In this document: piece after piece, positions 36,628-45,081 of the stretch
Layout: each line of letters opens with the position of its first letter
Numbering within the stretch: position 1 is the first letter of the stretch
Assembly: GCA_002314455.1 (NCBI GenBank)
Contig: DCFZ01000029.1
Span: forward strand, 1-64,000
Source of the DNA: Lentisphaeria bacterium UBA1791
Lineage (GTDB): Bacteria; Verrucomicrobiota; Lentisphaeria; Victivallales; Victivallaceae
Direction: 5' to 3'
Length of the DNA stretch: 64,000 nucleotides
Notes under the pieces: generated by a model
Told to the model about the DNA's origin: nothing
What the model saw: only the letters and a program-made list of their open reading frames with translations
Databases searched by the model: none
Position numbers and translations under genes: made by a program

Positions 36628-38385
36628 CTTCTCATAAAAAATGATTTCTGGAATACCGATAGGAAATTCGCGAACGTTGCCGAATTTGCCGGAAATGGCG
36701 CGTAACGCATAAGGGGTGAATAAAAAGGTGTAAGGTTGATCCTCATAAAGGATGCGTTCGAGGCGGTGAGCGATTTCAATGCGTTTGTTGAGATCGAAAG
36801 TGACGCGCATTTCTTCGATCAGGCGGTCGACTTCTTCGTTGTGATAGCCGATGAAGTTGCTTCCGGAGCCGGCGATTTGGGAGGAGTGCCAAATCTGATA
36901 GAGATCGGGGTCAAAGGAACCGCTCCAGCCGAGGGTGCAGACGTCGAAATCGCGTTCATCGAGTTTGCGTACATAGACGGACCACTCGACGGTTTGAATC
37001 TGCATGTCGATGCCGGCGGCGGCGAAACTTTCTTTCAGGAGGGGGAGCATTTTTTGCTGGATCGGGTGGTTGGCGACCTGAAGGATGGTAAAGGAAAGTT
37101 TGCGCCCGGATTTTTCGCGGATGCCGTCGCCGTCGGTGTCGAGCCATCCGGCTTGGGATAAGAGATGCTTTGCGTGTTCGGGGTCGTAGCGCCATGGCGG
37201 CAGTGTTTTGTCGCAGTAAGCGCTTTGCAGATAAAAGGGACCGTTGACACATTCGGCGAGGTCGAAATAGACGTCGCGGCGGATTTTTTCGCGGTCGACG
37301 AGGGAACTTAAAGCCTGACGGACTTGCTTGTCCTGAAAAATCGGATTTTTCTCATTGTATCCGATATAAGTATAAACGGGGGTGAGATAGCGATAGCGGT
37401 GGAAACTGCCGTTGTTGAACATCGGATCGCGGGCGCGGTTGACCCATTGGTCGGGGGTCAGGTTGAGCGCATCGAGTGTTTTGGCGCGCAACGCCTGAAA
37501 ACGGGTATTGGGGTGCTTGATGATTTTGAATTCCAAGATGTCGATCCGCGGAGCGATGCCATAGTCGCTGCCGAAATAGTTTTCGTTGCGCACGAGCCGG
37601 ATGAATTGATCGCGTTTCCACTCGTCGAGGCGGTAGGGGCCGCAGCCGACGATCATCCGGTTGCGTTGGTGATCCTGGTTGAAGCGGCTGCCGTCGAAAG
37701 GACCGGGGTAGTTCCAGTAGAATTTTTTCGGCAGGGGCGACATACCGAGCGTTGCCGACAACGAACCGTAAAAGGGGCGTTTCCAGTAGACGGTAAAGTG
37801 ATAATCGTCGAGGACTTCGATGCGGTCGAGGTCCTGATAATAAACGCGAAGCGGTGCGGCGTTGACGCTTTCATTTTGAACGACATCGATAAAAAATTTG
37901 AAATCGTGGGCAGTCACTTCCAATTTGCGCACCATTTCGCCGGAGTCGGGGTCGCGGTAATCGCAATACCAGACATTTTTGCGCAGGGTGATATCGTAGC
38001 GGAGGTGGTCTTCGGAAATCTGCCACGACTCGGCGAGCAGCGGCAGAAATTCCTCGGGGTGCTCCCAATCGCGTTCGCCGAGAGAAGAGTTGCAAAGTCC
38101 GGTGATTTCCGCGGCGGTTGCTTCGTTGAGGATGATGGTGTTGAAATGCGCGGGTTCGGCGGCGAGCGCCTGGGTCATGGTGCCGCCGTCGGGGGCGTTG
38201 AGTTTGTAGAATTTCCGGTTGGCAATCGGCACGTCGAGATGCTTCGGGGGGCCGTAAAGGCCGACGCGGCCGCGTTGACCTTTGGTGATCTGCCGGTGGC
38301 AGGCGCGCCAGGCGACACAGCTGAAAAAAAGCAGAACGGGGGCAAGGGCGAGTGCAATCAGTTGGATCAGGAATTTTTTCCGCAT
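36625..38385 (-). CDS. Family 5 extracellular solute-binding protein (peptide-type ABC)
   Basis: The 586-residue protein has an N-terminal hydrophobic segment (about 8-25) ending in FFSC, not a perfect lipobox, so it is exported and either anchored or lipidated. The DppA/OppA fold is recognisable: ALAAEPAHFNTIILNEATAAEI, PLLAESWQISEDHLRYDITLRKNVWY, VGCGPYRLDEWKRDQFIRLVRNENYF, VRQALSSLVDREKI, ILYEDQPYTFLFTPYALRAI. No ABC permease or ATPase for it is adjacent. Instead it starts one base after an LptF/G permease gene. Confidence 0.85.
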   Translation of the reverse strand: MRKKFLIQLIALALAPVLLFFSCVAWRACHRQITKGQRGRVGLYGPPKHLDVPIANRKFYKLNAPDGGTMTQALAAEPAHFNTIILNEATAAEITGLCNSSLGERDWEHPEEFLPLLAESWQISEDHLRYDITLRKNVWYCDYRDPDSGEMVRKLEVTAHDFKFFIDVVQNESVNAAPLRVYYQDLDRIEVLDDYHFTVYWKRPFYGSLSATLGMSPLPKKFYWNYPGPFDGSRFNQDHQRNRMIVGCGPYRLDEWKRDQFIRLVRNENYFGSDYGIAPRIDILEFKIIKHPNTRFQALRAKTLDALNLTPDQWVNRARDPMFNNGSFHRYRYLTPVYTYIGYNEKNPIFQDKQVRQALSSLVDREKIRRDVYFDLAECVNGPFYLQSAYCDKTLPPWRYDPEHAKHLLSQAGWLDTDGDGIREKSGRKLSFTILQVANHPIQQKMLPLLKESFAAAGIDMQIQTVEWSVYVRKLDERDFDVCTLGWSGSFDPDLYQIWHSSQIAGSGSNFIGYHNEEVDRLIEEMRVTFDLNKRIEIAHRLERILYEDQPYTFLFTPYALRAISGKFGNVREFPIGIPEIIFYEK

Positions 38386-38386
38386 G

Positions 38387-39505
38387 TCAGCGCCGCGAAA
38401 TATGCATAATCATATGGGCGCCGAGCAACTGAAAGATGATGTTGGGCAACCACAAAAGATATTGCGGATAAAGCTTCGGATAATTCCCGAATGATTCGCA
38501 CAAGATGATCGACAGGAAAAAGACGCCGGCGAGAATGACGCTCAAAAAGAGTCCGATTGAAGTTTCGCGCCGGTTGGTGCGGATCGCCAGCGGCAAACCG
38601 AGCAACAGAAAGGCGATCGGCGCCAAGGCGAAAGCGATACGCTGATTGAGTTCGACTTCCATACGGGTCGTATCTTTGCCGAGTTGCTTGGTCATATGGA
38701 TCTGCGCCATCAGATCCTGCAAACGCATATATTTCGGGCGGATCGACAAACGCTGGGCGTTGGCTTTGCCGCCGTAGTTGATCGGTATCTCCATATCGCC
38801 GGCGAAAATACGGTCGATCGAATCGCCGATGCCTTCGTTGCCCGCGCCGAGGTCGCCGGTTTTGCTGGTTGCGATGGCGTTGTTGAGCTTGATGGTCAGA
38901 ATATGGGTCTCGGGATCGGCGGAAAGGTTGCCGCTTTCGGCGGAAATGTCCTGTTCGACTTTCGTACCCTTGGCGTTGAGCGTATACATCTGGACGCCGT
39001 AGATGTTGCCGTTGGATTCCTTGCGGTCGATGTAGATGAGCTTGTTGTCGTACATCACCGGTTGCCCCGGCTCAAAGATCGCCAGCGGCTGATCCATGAC
39101 GGCGTCTTCCATCATCGTGCGTGATTTCAGGAGCAACGGCGGCCCGACTTCGACTTGCAGATAAAGGCAAAGCCCCGTGAGCAACAGCGTAACCAGCACG
39201 ATCGGCGAGATGATCTGCAAAATCGACACGCCGCACGCGCGCATTGCCGTGATCTCGTTGTCGGCGGACATTCGCCCGAAAACCAGCATCACCGCGACCA
39301 TCACCGCCCACGGCACGGTAAAGGTGAGGATGTTCGGCAAAATATAGGCGGTGAATTTGCAGAACGTCCACAAACTGATACCGCGTGAAAGATAATCCAC
39401 CACCTTGATCAGATTGGCGCCGGTCAGACCAAAGGTCAAAATGCCGATCGCCATAAAGAAAGCGACCAGAAATCCGCGTAAAATGTACCAGTTGAGAATT
39501 TTCAT
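38387..39505 (-). CDS. LptF/LptG-family permease (YjgP/YjgQ)
   Basis: The 372-residue protein is a membrane subunit of the lipopolysaccharide exporter LptB2FG. It has three N-terminal helices (ILNWYILRGFLVAFFMAIGIL ... ILPNILTFTVPWAVMVAVMLVFGRMSADNEITAMRACGVS, overlapping parts), a periplasmic beta-jellyroll (about 130-270) and three C-terminal helices. The D-N-E-I-T-A-M-R-A-C-G coupling helix is characteristic. ATG 39505 gives the family start; a frame back to 39559 adds 18 residues. Only one of the usual F/G pair is here, and LptB is absent. Confidence 0.9.
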   Translation of the reverse strand: MKILNWYILRGFLVAFFMAIGILTFGLTGANLIKVVDYLSRGISLWTFCKFTAYILPNILTFTVPWAVMVAVMLVFGRMSADNEITAMRACGVSILQIISPIVLVTLLLTGLCLYLQVEVGPPLLLKSRTMMEDAVMDQPLAIFEPGQPVMYDNKLIYIDRKESNGNIYGVQMYTLNAKGTKVEQDISAESGNLSADPETHILTIKLNNAIATSKTGDLGAGNEGIGDSIDRIFAGDMEIPINYGGKANAQRLSIRPKYMRLQDLMAQIHMTKQLGKDTTRMEVELNQRIAFALAPIAFLLLGLPLAIRTNRRETSIGLFLSVILAGVFFLSIILCESFGNYPKLYPQYLLWLPNIIFQLLGAHMIMHISRR

Positions 39506-39595
39506 CGGCGAAAGCGTCTCTCCATTTTGTTTCCTATAAAATACACGCCAAAGACGCATTTGGCAAATACGTTGTAAAAAAAAACCTCTTTTTAC

Positions 39596-39624
39596 TTGAA
39601 ATGTGCGCGCGTATGAGCTATTTT
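39596..39624 (+). promoter_or_regulatory. Promoter of the TolQ-like / coiled-coil pair
   Basis: TTGAAA (39596-39601), 17-base spacer, TATTTT (39619-39624), about 60 bases before ATG 39685. Confidence 0.55.
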
Positions 39625-39684
39625 AATGGCAACAGGCAACACAAACCAACCAACCAAGCCGGCATCCGGCGGAGGGAAATTATT

Positions 39685-40218
39685 ATGGCAAATGCAAAAA
39701 TCAACTGGAAACCGCTCATCATCATCGCCGCCGCCGGCATTGTCGTCGTCATTGCGGCCAATCTCATTTTCAGCCACGCGGCGTGGTTGCGCGATCTTTT
39801 TTCCGGCAGCAATCCCGTCGGGGAAGTTGCGGAGGGCAAAGGGCAGACGCTCGCCGCGCGCAACGCGATGGCGGCGCGCATTTCGATGACGATTTTCGTC
39901 GCGATCACCGCATTGCAGGTGCTGGCATTCGGCATCGGCTACGCCGTCGTCAACGCCATCCGCAAGAGCGACGAATCCCCCGCGCTGAAACTGGTGCGGC
40001 TGGAAGGGTCGGAAATCTTTTTCGACGTGCCGCTTTACGTCGGACTTTTTGGTACGATCCTGGCATTTCTCGTGATGTCCTATTCGCCTCAGAGCAGTCG
40101 GTTGATCGCCTACAGTTCGACGCTGATCGGCATTATTTTCAGCTTGGTGTTGCGGATCTCGCTCCACTATCCGTTGCGGCAGAAACTTGAAAGTGAAAAA
40201 GCGGGGAGCAACAAGTGA
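39685..40218 (+). CDS. Four-helix membrane protein resembling TolQ/ExbB/MotA channel subunits
   Basis: The 177-residue protein has four predicted membrane helices (about 7-28, 67-92, 106-125, 135-155). The third and fourth read PLYVGLFGTILAFLVM and LIAYSSTLIGIIFSLVLRI. This resembles the P-L-x-G-L-L-G-T and A-L-x-x-T-x-x-G-L helices of TolQ/ExbB/MotA proton-channel subunits. GGAGG before ATG 39685 decides the start; the frame runs back to 39601 without a ribosome site. It overlaps the next gene by four bases (GTGA), implying a two-subunit complex in the inner membrane. The family assignment is my inference. Confidence 0.55.
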   Translation: MANAKINWKPLIIIAAAGIVVVIAANLIFSHAAWLRDLFSGSNPVGEVAEGKGQTLAARNAMAARISMTIFVAITALQVLAFGIGYAVVNAIRKSDESPALKLVRLEGSEIFFDVPLYVGLFGTILAFLVMSYSPQSSRLIAYSSTLIGIIFSLVLRISLHYPLRQKLESEKAGSNK

Positions 40219-42089
40219 ACCGGTCAATCTTAATCGTCATCTGCGACTTTCTCGTCTCGTCGATGCTTTCGATGATGACGGGGATGGTCCCGGCAAACAC
40301 CAGCGGCAACAGCATCGGGTTGGATAACGAAAGCACCCGGGTGCTGATCGTCGAGTTGGAGCGCAGTCGCAGTGAATTGTTGAAACTGCGCAACGCCTTG
40401 CGCGAAAACATCGAGCGCAACGGCGCGACGCCGGAAAATCTGGCAAAGATGGATGAGCTCAACAAGCAGCTCGCCCACAACGAGTTGAAGCTGGAAGAGC
40501 TTCAGACGCTTAAAAACGAAACGCCGGAAAACACCGGCATTCTCTCGCGGGAGGAACTCGCCCAGCGCCTTGAAGCGGAAAGACTGCGCCGTATTGAAGC
40601 GGAAACCCGCGAACGGGAAAAGAACGAATCCATCGCCATCGTCCGCGACATGCTCAAGGAAACGCAAGGCGCGCTTCAGCAATCGCGTGAAAGCGAAGCG
40701 AAATTGCGCTACGATGTCAATCGGATCAATGCGTCGCTGGCTCAAACGACGCAGGAAAACGCAAAGAAAACCGAGGCTTTGATACGCACCCAGACGACGC
40801 TGACTCAAACGGAAAAGGCGTTGGCGGATTCCCGTCAAAACCTCACGCAGACGCAAGCCGCGCTCGATCAGAGCAAGACTCAAGCCACCCGTTTGGAGAC
40901 CGAATTGAACGCTTCCCGCAAGAGCGCGGCGGAAAACCGCGCGGCGGCGGAAAAATCCCAGACTGAATTGACCCAAACGCAAACGACGCTCGCGCACACG
41001 CAACAGGCGTTGAAAGAAACGCAGGGGCAGGTTCAACTCACGTTGCGTCGCAGTGCGCAGAGCGAGGAGGAATTGAACCGTTTGCGCGGGCAAAACGCCG
41101 CGACCGCCCGGGAGCTTGCGGAAATGAAGGACAAAGCGAGCAAGTTGGAGCGTGAACTCGAGCAGCAGAAAGTCCTGCGCCGCGAGGCGGAAATCGCCAA
41201 GGGCAATGCGGAAAGCTTTTCCAAAGCGACCACCATTGAACTTGCGGAAAAAGGCGCCGCCGCGAAAAAGGCGGAAGCCGCGCTCGCCGACACCCAAAAG
41301 AAGTTGATCGAATCGGAAGCAGAGAAAAATGCCGTCCAGCAGGAATTGCAGTTCCTGCAGAAGCAGACCGGCACCGATCTTTTTGCGCACTACCAGAACT
41401 CGGTGGTCAAACTCGGCATCGAAATCGTCGAAGAGCGCATAGTCAAGGATTTCGGCACCAACAGCGTTCATTATCTGCCGTTGGTGAAAATCGGGCAAAA
41501 GAACTACCTGATCGGCGCGTTGCCGATGTTTGCCGGCGGCGAAGACAAGCCGTACCACTATCAGAAAGTGACCAAACTGGCGTATATTCTCGCCGGAGGA
41601 AAAGTTGCGCAGATGACGATCGGACTGCCGTTGCTGGTTTCCAAAAAGGAACCTTATCTTGCGGCATTTGAGTTGCCCGCGCTCGACGGCGTCACGCCGC
41701 TTCAGTGCGTCCCGGCGGATAAACTCCGTCAGCGCGGCGTGCAGCGGCTGACGCTTTTCAAGACGGCGACGTGCGGCAAAGACAGCACGCCGCTCGGCGA
41801 CCGTTGTTCGCTGGACCTGCAGCCGGGATCGACGGCGCTGATCATCCGCAACAACGCCCGCAACGCCAATGAGATCAAGGCGCAGGTCGGCGATTTCATC
41901 CTGACCAACGACGGCGAATTCGTCGGCGTTGTCGTTTCCGTCAGCGATGCGGGGCGTTATCAGGAAGCCCGCGTCGCGCTCGGTGACGCCGCCTGGCAGG
42001 ATGCGGAAAAAGTTTCTCTCGACGTCGACATCACCTCTCGCTACTATCAAAAATTCGGCGATTACATGAAGCAACACATCAAGCGATAA
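40215..42089 (+). CDS. Membrane-anchored long coiled-coil protein with globular C-terminus
   Basis: The 624-residue protein starts at GTG 40215. A single membrane segment (about 4-24, SILIVICDFLVSSMLSMMTG) has an Asp at position 11 within it, as TolR/ExbD/MotB subunits do. Residues about 40-385 are a long coiled coil rich in Gln, Thr, Glu and Ala with quasi-repeats of the type TQTEKAL / TQTQAAL / TQTQTTL. Residues about 390-620 form a beta-rich domain (NSVVKLGIEIVEERIVKDF, GDFILTNDGEFVGVVVSV) that faintly recalls a trypsin-like barrel, but no catalytic triad is evident. A terminator follows. Confidence 0.6.
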   Translation: MNRSILIVICDFLVSSMLSMMTGMVPANTSGNSIGLDNESTRVLIVELERSRSELLKLRNALRENIERNGATPENLAKMDELNKQLAHNELKLEELQTLKNETPENTGILSREELAQRLEAERLRRIEAETREREKNESIAIVRDMLKETQGALQQSRESEAKLRYDVNRINASLAQTTQENAKKTEALIRTQTTLTQTEKALADSRQNLTQTQAALDQSKTQATRLETELNASRKSAAENRAAAEKSQTELTQTQTTLAHTQQALKETQGQVQLTLRRSAQSEEELNRLRGQNAATARELAEMKDKASKLERELEQQKVLRREAEIAKGNAESFSKATTIELAEKGAAAKKAEAALADTQKKLIESEAEKNAVQQELQFLQKQTGTDLFAHYQNSVVKLGIEIVEERIVKDFGTNSVHYLPLVKIGQKNYLIGALPMFAGGEDKPYHYQKVTKLAYILAGGKVAQMTIGLPLLVSKKEPYLAAFELPALDGVTPLQCVPADKLRQRGVQRLTLFKTATCGKDSTPLGDRCSLDLQPGSTALIIRNNARNANEIKAQVGDFILTNDGEFVGVVVSVSDAGRYQEARVALGDAAWQDAEKVSLDVDITSRYYQKFGDYMKQHIKR

Positions 42090-42107
42090 GTTGAAATCGC
42101 GGATTTT

Positions 42108-42147
42108 TTGCGGGGAAAAAGAGATTTTTTGCTCTCTTTCCCCGCAA
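42108..42147 (+). terminator. Hairpin terminator after the coiled-coil gene
   Basis: TTGCGGGGAAA (42108-42118) and GAGA (42121-42124) pair with TCTC (42133-42136) and TTTCCCCGCAA (42137-42147), 18 bases after the stop. There is no long T-run afterwards. Confidence 0.65.
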
Positions 42148-42184
42148 TGTTTCATCAACTTGTCGCGGATCTTAAATTTTCATC

Positions 42185-43951
42185 ATGGAAAAAACGACTC
42201 AAGACGAGCATTCCTTGCGCGATCTGCTTTTTTTGTTGCGCCCCTACCGCGGCGTGATGGTCATGGCGATCCTCGCATTGATCAGTTGCGACATTCTCGG
42301 CGCGACGATGCCGTGGGTGCTCAAGATCGCGATCGACCGCATTTTCCCGGGGGCGGATTATCCGCTTTATCTCATTTTGTTTGCGGTGATGATCATCATT
42401 TTTGCCATGCGCAACGTCTTGCGTTACATCTACAGTTTTCTTTTGACCTATTCCGCCTGCCGCATTCTGATCGACCTGCGGCAAAAGCTTTTCCGCCATC
42501 TGCAGACGCTCTCGATGCGCTTTTACGATGAAAACAAGACGGGGCGCCTGATTTCCAACGTCGTCGTCGACGTCAACTCGATCCACTCCGCGCTCTCGGC
42601 AATCGCGCAGCTTTTCGACCAGTTGCTGATGGTCGTGCTGATCTCGGCGCTGCTTCTGGTGCTCAACTGGCAGATCGGACTGATTGTCCTCGCCGTTTTG
42701 CCGATTCACTGGATGAACTACAATTTTTTCCGCAAAAAAATGAAAGCGAAATCGAAAGAGATCGCCGAAAGTTTTTCGCAGATTTCCTCCAATTTGAACG
42801 AAACGCTTTCCGGCACGCGCGTCGTAAAATCCTTTGCCAAGGAACACAGCGCCTGTCACCATTTCTTTCAGACGATGCGGCCGCAACTTTACTGGACGAT
42901 GCGCCTGACGCGGGACAACGTCGGCTTGTGGTCGGTCTTTGATTTCATCGCGATGTTCACGCGGATGATCGTCATCGGCATCGGCATTGCCGCCACCGCG
43001 CAAAACCGCATCACGCTCGGCGAATTCGTCGCGCTTTACACCTATTTGTCGATGATCGAGTCGCCGCTCAATGTGCTTTCCAATTTAAGCGCGGTTTTCG
43101 CCAGCGGCGAAGCCGGCGCCAGCCGCATCAACAAACTGATGTCGATCACGCCGGAAGTGACGGATCTTCCCGGCGCCGTGCCGGCGGGCAGACTCCGCGG
43201 CGAGATTGAATTTCACGACGTCGGCTTTTCCTACGACCGCAATCGCGAAGAGACGATCTCGCACTTCTCTCTGAAGATCGCACCGGGGCAGAAAGTGGCG
43301 CTCGTCGGTGCCAGCGGCTCCGGCAAAACGACGATCAGCAACTTGCTGTTGCGCTTCTACGACGTGGATTCCGGCTTCATCAAGGTCGACGGCACCGATA
43401 TCCGCAAGTACAAGGTGCACACCTTCCGCGACAACATCGGCGTCGTCATGCAGGAACCTTTCCTCTTTTCCGGCACGATCCGCGAAAACATCGGCTATGC
43501 GAAACAGCACGCGACCGATGCGGAAATCGAAAATGCCGCAAAAATCGCCAACGTCGCCGAATTCGTCAAGGATCTGCCCGACGGCTACGACACCGTCATC
43601 GGGGAACGCGGCACCACGCTTTCCGGCGGTCAGAAACAGCGCATCGCCATCGCCCGCGCGATCCTGAAAGATCCGGCGATGCTGCTGCTCGACGAAGCGA
43701 CGAGCGCGCTCGACACCGTTTCTGAATTTCTCGTTCAGGAAGCGTTGGACAACGTGATGCAACACCGCACGACCATCATCATCGCGCACCGCTTGTCCAC
43801 CGTGCAAAACGCCGACCTGATCGTCGTGATGGACAAAGGGTGCGTCGTTCAGACCGGGCGGCACGAGGAGTTGCTGAATGCGCCGGGCGCTTATCAGAAT
43901 CTTTATCTGAACCAGAAAAAGCTCGCCCAGGGCGGGAGCGTAAAACTATGA
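42185..43951 (+). CDS. ABC exporter (fused membrane and ATPase domains, MsbA-type)
   Basis: The 588-residue half-transporter has six membrane helices in the first about 330 residues, then the ATPase domain: Walker A VGASGSGKTTISNLLLRF, Q-loop VMQEPFLFSG, signature LSGGQKQRIAIARAIL, Walker B MLLLDEATSALDT and the His switch IIIAHRLSTV. It exports a lipid-linked or hydrophobic compound or a peptide from the cytoplasm. Its TGA overlaps the HlyD-type gene start (ATGA), so they form one tripartite-style exporter. Confidence 0.93.
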   Translation: MEKTTQDEHSLRDLLFLLRPYRGVMVMAILALISCDILGATMPWVLKIAIDRIFPGADYPLYLILFAVMIIIFAMRNVLRYIYSFLLTYSACRILIDLRQKLFRHLQTLSMRFYDENKTGRLISNVVVDVNSIHSALSAIAQLFDQLLMVVLISALLLVLNWQIGLIVLAVLPIHWMNYNFFRKKMKAKSKEIAESFSQISSNLNETLSGTRVVKSFAKEHSACHHFFQTMRPQLYWTMRLTRDNVGLWSVFDFIAMFTRMIVIGIGIAATAQNRITLGEFVALYTYLSMIESPLNVLSNLSAVFASGEAGASRINKLMSITPEVTDLPGAVPAGRLRGEIEFHDVGFSYDRNREETISHFSLKIAPGQKVALVGASGSGKTTISNLLLRFYDVDSGFIKVDGTDIRKYKVHTFRDNIGVVMQEPFLFSGTIRENIGYAKQHATDAEIENAAKIANVAEFVKDLPDGYDTVIGERGTTLSGGQKQRIAIARAILKDPAMLLLDEATSALDTVSEFLVQEALDNVMQHRTTIIIAHRLSTVQNADLIVVMDKGCVVQTGRHEELLNAPGAYQNLYLNQKKLAQGGSVKL

Positions 43952-45081
43952 CGGAAAAAACGGAGATCCCGCAACAACTGCGCGTCGGCTTCCAGCGCAA
44001 GCTCAGTACCATGAGAAAATTACTGCTCCTCATCGGAGCGGCGATCCTCGTGCTGTTTGCCGTCCTTTGCTTCGGCACGATGGAAGAGCAAGTCACCGGC
44101 AACGGCACCATCGAAGGCATTCGCGAATACCAGTTGAAAACGCTCGTTTCCGCCAAAATAAGCAAGGTCTACCATCAGGAAGGCGACCGCGTCGAAAGCG
44201 GCGAATTGCTCGTGGAATTCGACACCCGCGATCTGCGCGATCAGATTTCCGCGCTGGAAAACGACGTCAAGGCGCTCGAACTTGAGATCAACACCAAAAA
44301 GCTCGACCTCGAACTTTTGCGCAAAGATCCGTTGCCGGAATACTACCGCAACACCAAAAATCTGCTTGACGGCGCCCGGGCGCGCGAGGAACGCACGCGT
44401 CACGAACTTGAAGTCTACCGCGACCTTTGCGAAAAAAAGACCGTCACCCGGCGCGAATTTCTCGCCATCGAGCTGGAAGAGATCGCCAATCAGATGGAAG
44501 TGCGACGCCTCGAAGCCGACTGGGCGCGGCTCCAGAGCGGCATGGAAAAGCAGATCATCGAAAAGGCGGAAGAAGAATTGAAACTTCTGGAGCAGCGTCT
44601 TGCCAACAAACGCGCCGAATGCGATATGGCAAAAGCGCACCTCGATGATTATCTCATCAAAGCGCCGGACGCCGGCGTCGTCACCGACATTCCGCCGCGC
44701 GAGGGCACCTACTTCGACAAGGGACAGGTCGTCGTCAAATTCGCCGCCGATCAGCACAAAAAAGTGGTCGCGCTGATCAGCGAAAAGCAGATCTACAAAG
44801 TTCAGCAGGGGCAAGTCGTGCGCATCTACTGCAATCAGTACAACTACCTCGACTACGGTTTTTTCGAGGGGCGCGTCGAATACGTCGACCAGTTGCCGCA
44901 GATCGTCGACGGTCAGAAATACTACCCGGTCAAGATCTTGCTGACCAACGAAGCGCATCCCCTGAAATTCGGCGCCGGCTGTGAAGTGCGCATCGTCACC
45001 GGCCGCACCAAAATCATCTACGCGCTGATGGGGCTCAACCACGGCGATTACATCCGAAAAAAAGTTGTAAGGAAAAGATAA
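43948..45081 (+). CDS. HlyD-family membrane fusion protein
   Basis: The 377-residue adaptor has one membrane helix (about 20-42), a biotinyl/lipoyl-like strand VTGNGTIEGIREYQLKTLVSAKI (in two parts), and a coiled-coil hairpin of about 130 residues (about 90-225). YLIKAPDAGVVTDIPPREGTYFDKGQVVVKF is the second half of the lipoyl domain, and a beta-barrel C-terminus follows. It bridges an inner-membrane ABC exporter to an outer-membrane channel. Start ATG 43948 is coupled to the exporter stop. No TolC-like gene is in the window. Confidence 0.88.
   Translation: MTEKTEIPQQLRVGFQRKLSTMRKLLLLIGAAILVLFAVLCFGTMEEQVTGNGTIEGIREYQLKTLVSAKISKVYHQEGDRVESGELLVEFDTRDLRDQISALENDVKALELEINTKKLDLELLRKDPLPEYYRNTKNLLDGARAREERTRHELEVYRDLCEKKTVTRREFLAIELEEIANQMEVRRLEADWARLQSGMEKQIIEKAEEELKLLEQRLANKRAECDMAKAHLDDYLIKAPDAGVVTDIPPREGTYFDKGQVVVKFAADQHKKVVALISEKQIYKVQQGQVVRIYCNQYNYLDYGFFEGRVEYVDQLPQIVDGQKYYPVKILLTNEAHPLKFGAGCEVRIVTGRTKIIYALMGLNHGDYIRKKVVRKR

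Noticed and set aside
39685..42089. Zorya anti-phage defence (ZorAB)
   Set aside because: Only the channel-plus-Asp-helix idea is shared. ZorC, ZorD or ZorE are absent, the first protein is much smaller than ZorA, and the second lacks an OmpA-like peptidoglycan-binding domain.
40230..42158. 642-codon minus-strand ORF opposite the coiled-coil gene
   Set aside because: Rich in Phe, Leu and Arg, as expected from the complement of Gln/Glu/Lys coiled-coil codons. The plus frame is coupled to the upstream gene and has a membrane anchor.
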